Shown piece by piece: positions 62,820 through 64,000 of a stretch of 64,000 nucleotides of DNA. Source of the stretch: Roseobacter insulae. GTDB lineage: Bacteria > Pseudomonadota > Alphaproteobacteria > Rhodobacterales > Rhodobacteraceae. The stretch covers positions 558,001 through 622,000 of the forward strand of contig NZ_JAHXDN010000002.1 in the NCBI RefSeq assembly GCF_019375555.1, written 5' to 3'. A program made the translations under genes and the position numbers. Under the pieces are notes generated by a model, which was not told where the DNA came from, searched no databases, and worked only from the letters and a program-made list of their open reading frames with translations. Position 1 is the first letter of the stretch. Every line of letters begins with the position of its first letter.

Positions 62820-64000
62820 TTGAGTTCGACCTCGCCACAGTTTCTGAAATTGCCCGAAAGCTCGAACCTGAGCCTGCGGGACCAGATTTGCGAGGTGGTC
62901 AGCGCGGCGATCACCTCGCAGTCGCTGGCCTGTGACCGCCCGCTGCCGTCCTGCAGGGAGCTGGCTGACCAGTTCGGGGTGTCGCGAAACACGGTGTTTG
63001 CGGCCTATAACCAGCTGGTCGATCTGGAGCTTCTGGTGTCGCGGGACCGGTCGGGGTACTTCGTGCATCCGCAGATGATGTCGTTGCAGCAGCGGGCCAA
63101 TGACGGCGCGCATTCCCGGCGGGACGAAACCCCCTGTCCTGTCAGCTTCCCCCAGAGCGATCTGATGCCGGTGGTCAACCCGCTGGACTGGAATGCCTAT
63201 CCCTATCCCTTCATCTACAACCAGATCGACCCGGACCTCTTCCCGGTCGAAGGGTGGCGCGAATGCACCCGGCAGGCGCTGGGGCGCAAGCACATGCCTG
63301 CCTGGGCCAGCGATTCCGTGGAAAGCGACAGCCCGCAACTGGTGCAGCAATTGCGCCAAAGGCTGTTGAACACACGCGGCATCTACGCCGAGGAAGACGA
63401 GATCCTGATCACGCTGGGGTCGCAGAATGCCCTGTTTGTGCTGGGCACGATATTCGCCCGCTCCGGCAAACCGATTGCGCTGGAGGACCCCGGTTTCTTT
63501 GGCGCCCGCAACGCGTTTCGCCTGTCAGGCAACGAGCTGATCGGGGTGCCCATTGACGGTGACGGGCTGATCCCGGCGGCCATCCCCTCCGGCTGCCAGA
63601 TGGTATTCACCACCCCCAGCCATCAGTTTCCCACCATGGTCACGATGAGCCAGGCACGCCGTGAAGAGCTGATCGAGGCCGCGGTCAGGCAGGATTTCCT
63701 GATCATCGAGGATGATTACGAGGCCGAGATGAACTATGTCGCGAAGTCCTCGCCCTCGTTGCGCTCGATGGATAAGTCGGGTCGGGTGATCTATGTCGGC
63801 AGCCTGTCCAAAACCGTGTCGCCGGGGATCAGGCTGGGCTTCATTGTCGCGCATCGGGACATCATTCACGAAGCGCGGATCGCCCGTGGCGTGATGATGC
63901 GCCACCCCCCGACCATCGTGCAGGAAATCGTGGCGCTGTTCTTCCGGCTGGGCCATTACGACGTGCATCTGCGCAACATCGAGCGCCGCTACAAGAAACG
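62820..64000 (+). CDS. GntR/MocR family regulator with aminotransferase-like domain (5' part, runs off the window)
   Basis: At least 393 codons visible, no stop before the edge. The TTG at 62820 follows GGAGGGACAG; a stop at 62772-62774 excludes earlier starts. N-terminal winged helix contains LPSCRELADQFGVSRNTVFAAYNQLVDL (about residues 42-70). The class I aminotransferase-like domain has a PLP-anchor SLSKTVSPGIRLGF near codon 328. MocR regulators bind PLP and use it to sense amino-acid-like ligands; diverging TRAP genes make the transporter a likely target. The right edge is truncated. Confidence 0.92.
   Translation, partial: MSSTSPQFLKLPESSNLSLRDQICEVVSAAITSQSLACDRPLPSCRELADQFGVSRNTVFAAYNQLVDLELLVSRDRSGYFVHPQMMSLQQRANDGAHSRRDETPCPVSFPQSDLMPVVNPLDWNAYPYPFIYNQIDPDLFPVEGWRECTRQALGRKHMPAWASDSVESDSPQLVQQLRQRLLNTRGIYAEEDEILITLGSQNALFVLGTIFARSGKPIALEDPGFFGARNAFRLSGNELIGVPIDGDGLIPAAIPSGCQMVFTTPSHQFPTMVTMSQARREELIEAAVRQDFLIIEDDYEAEMNYVAKSSPSLRSMDKSGRVIYVGSLSKTVSPGIRLGFIVAHRDIIHEARIARGVMMRHPPTIVQEIVALFFRLGHYDVHLRNIERRYKK

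Overview
The window is a high-GC alphaproteobacterial chromosome segment. Gene order and families point to Rhodobacterales (Roseobacter group): a long NADH dehydrogenase (complex I) operon interspersed with Rhodobacterales-type small genes (DUF5333, DUF5337, DUF3291), tatABC, surE-pcm-nlpD, alr-ABC permease/ATPase-radA-cvpA-purF, Hint-domain proteins and a TRAP transporter. The assignment rests on recalled families and synteny, not on a search.

Layout. 1-3.9 kb: leucine/isovalerate breakdown genes (C-terminal part of a biotin-dependent acyl-CoA carboxylase alpha subunit, a GST, HMG-CoA lyase, a small membrane protein and an enoyl-CoA hydratase family protein). 4.2-24.3 kb: all 14 nuo genes in the order A B C D E F G H I J K L M N, with about 14 accessory genes between them, most joined by ATGA stop/start overlaps. 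24.4-27.6 kb: birA, coaX and RNase J. 27.6-33.6 kb, minus strand: a DEAD-box helicase, a glycosyltransferase plus an unknown partner, prfC and a Hint protein. 33.7-39.0 kb, plus strand: an SDR, an AlkC-like DNA glycosylase, a sodium:solute symporter, an orphan ABC ATPase and two Lin0512-family proteins. 39-40 kb: a WYL regulator operon with a palindromic operator candidate. 40.3-42.6 kb: tatABC and a DUF815 ATPase. 42.8-53.3 kb, minus strand: a second Hint protein, nlpD-pcm-surE, SDR, DUF1801, purF, a histidine kinase, cvpA, radA and a MerR regulator. 53.4-54.1 kb: a small mercury-type cassette facing away from merR. 54.2-59 kb, minus strand: ABC ATPase/MlaE permease, alr, DUF1194, GNAT and a GST that diverges from a MarR regulator. 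59.6-64 kb: a TRAP transporter (P-M-Q order) diverging from a MocR/GntR regulator that runs off the window.

How the genes fit together. The nuo cluster encodes the proton-pumping complex I. Its accessory genes are probably assembly, lipid-anchored or stability factors plus recent low-GC passengers that kept translational coupling. birA supplies biotinylation for carboxylases such as the one at the left edge. Several regulators have readable operators: two ATGCA-N2-TGCAT boxes between the GST and marR, a MerR-type promoter with a 19-bp spacer, a perfect 9+9 palindrome in front of the WYL operon, and 22-bp-phased direct repeats before the MocR gene.

No rRNA, complete tRNA, CRISPR array, transposase or integrase was seen. 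The most unusual features are the paired helix-hairpin-helix-like domains (one fused to NuoE, one on the next membrane protein), the low-GC genes inside the nuo operon, the cysteine-containing small ORF at the head of the mercury-type cassette, and the orphan ABC ATPase followed by paired Lin0512 genes.
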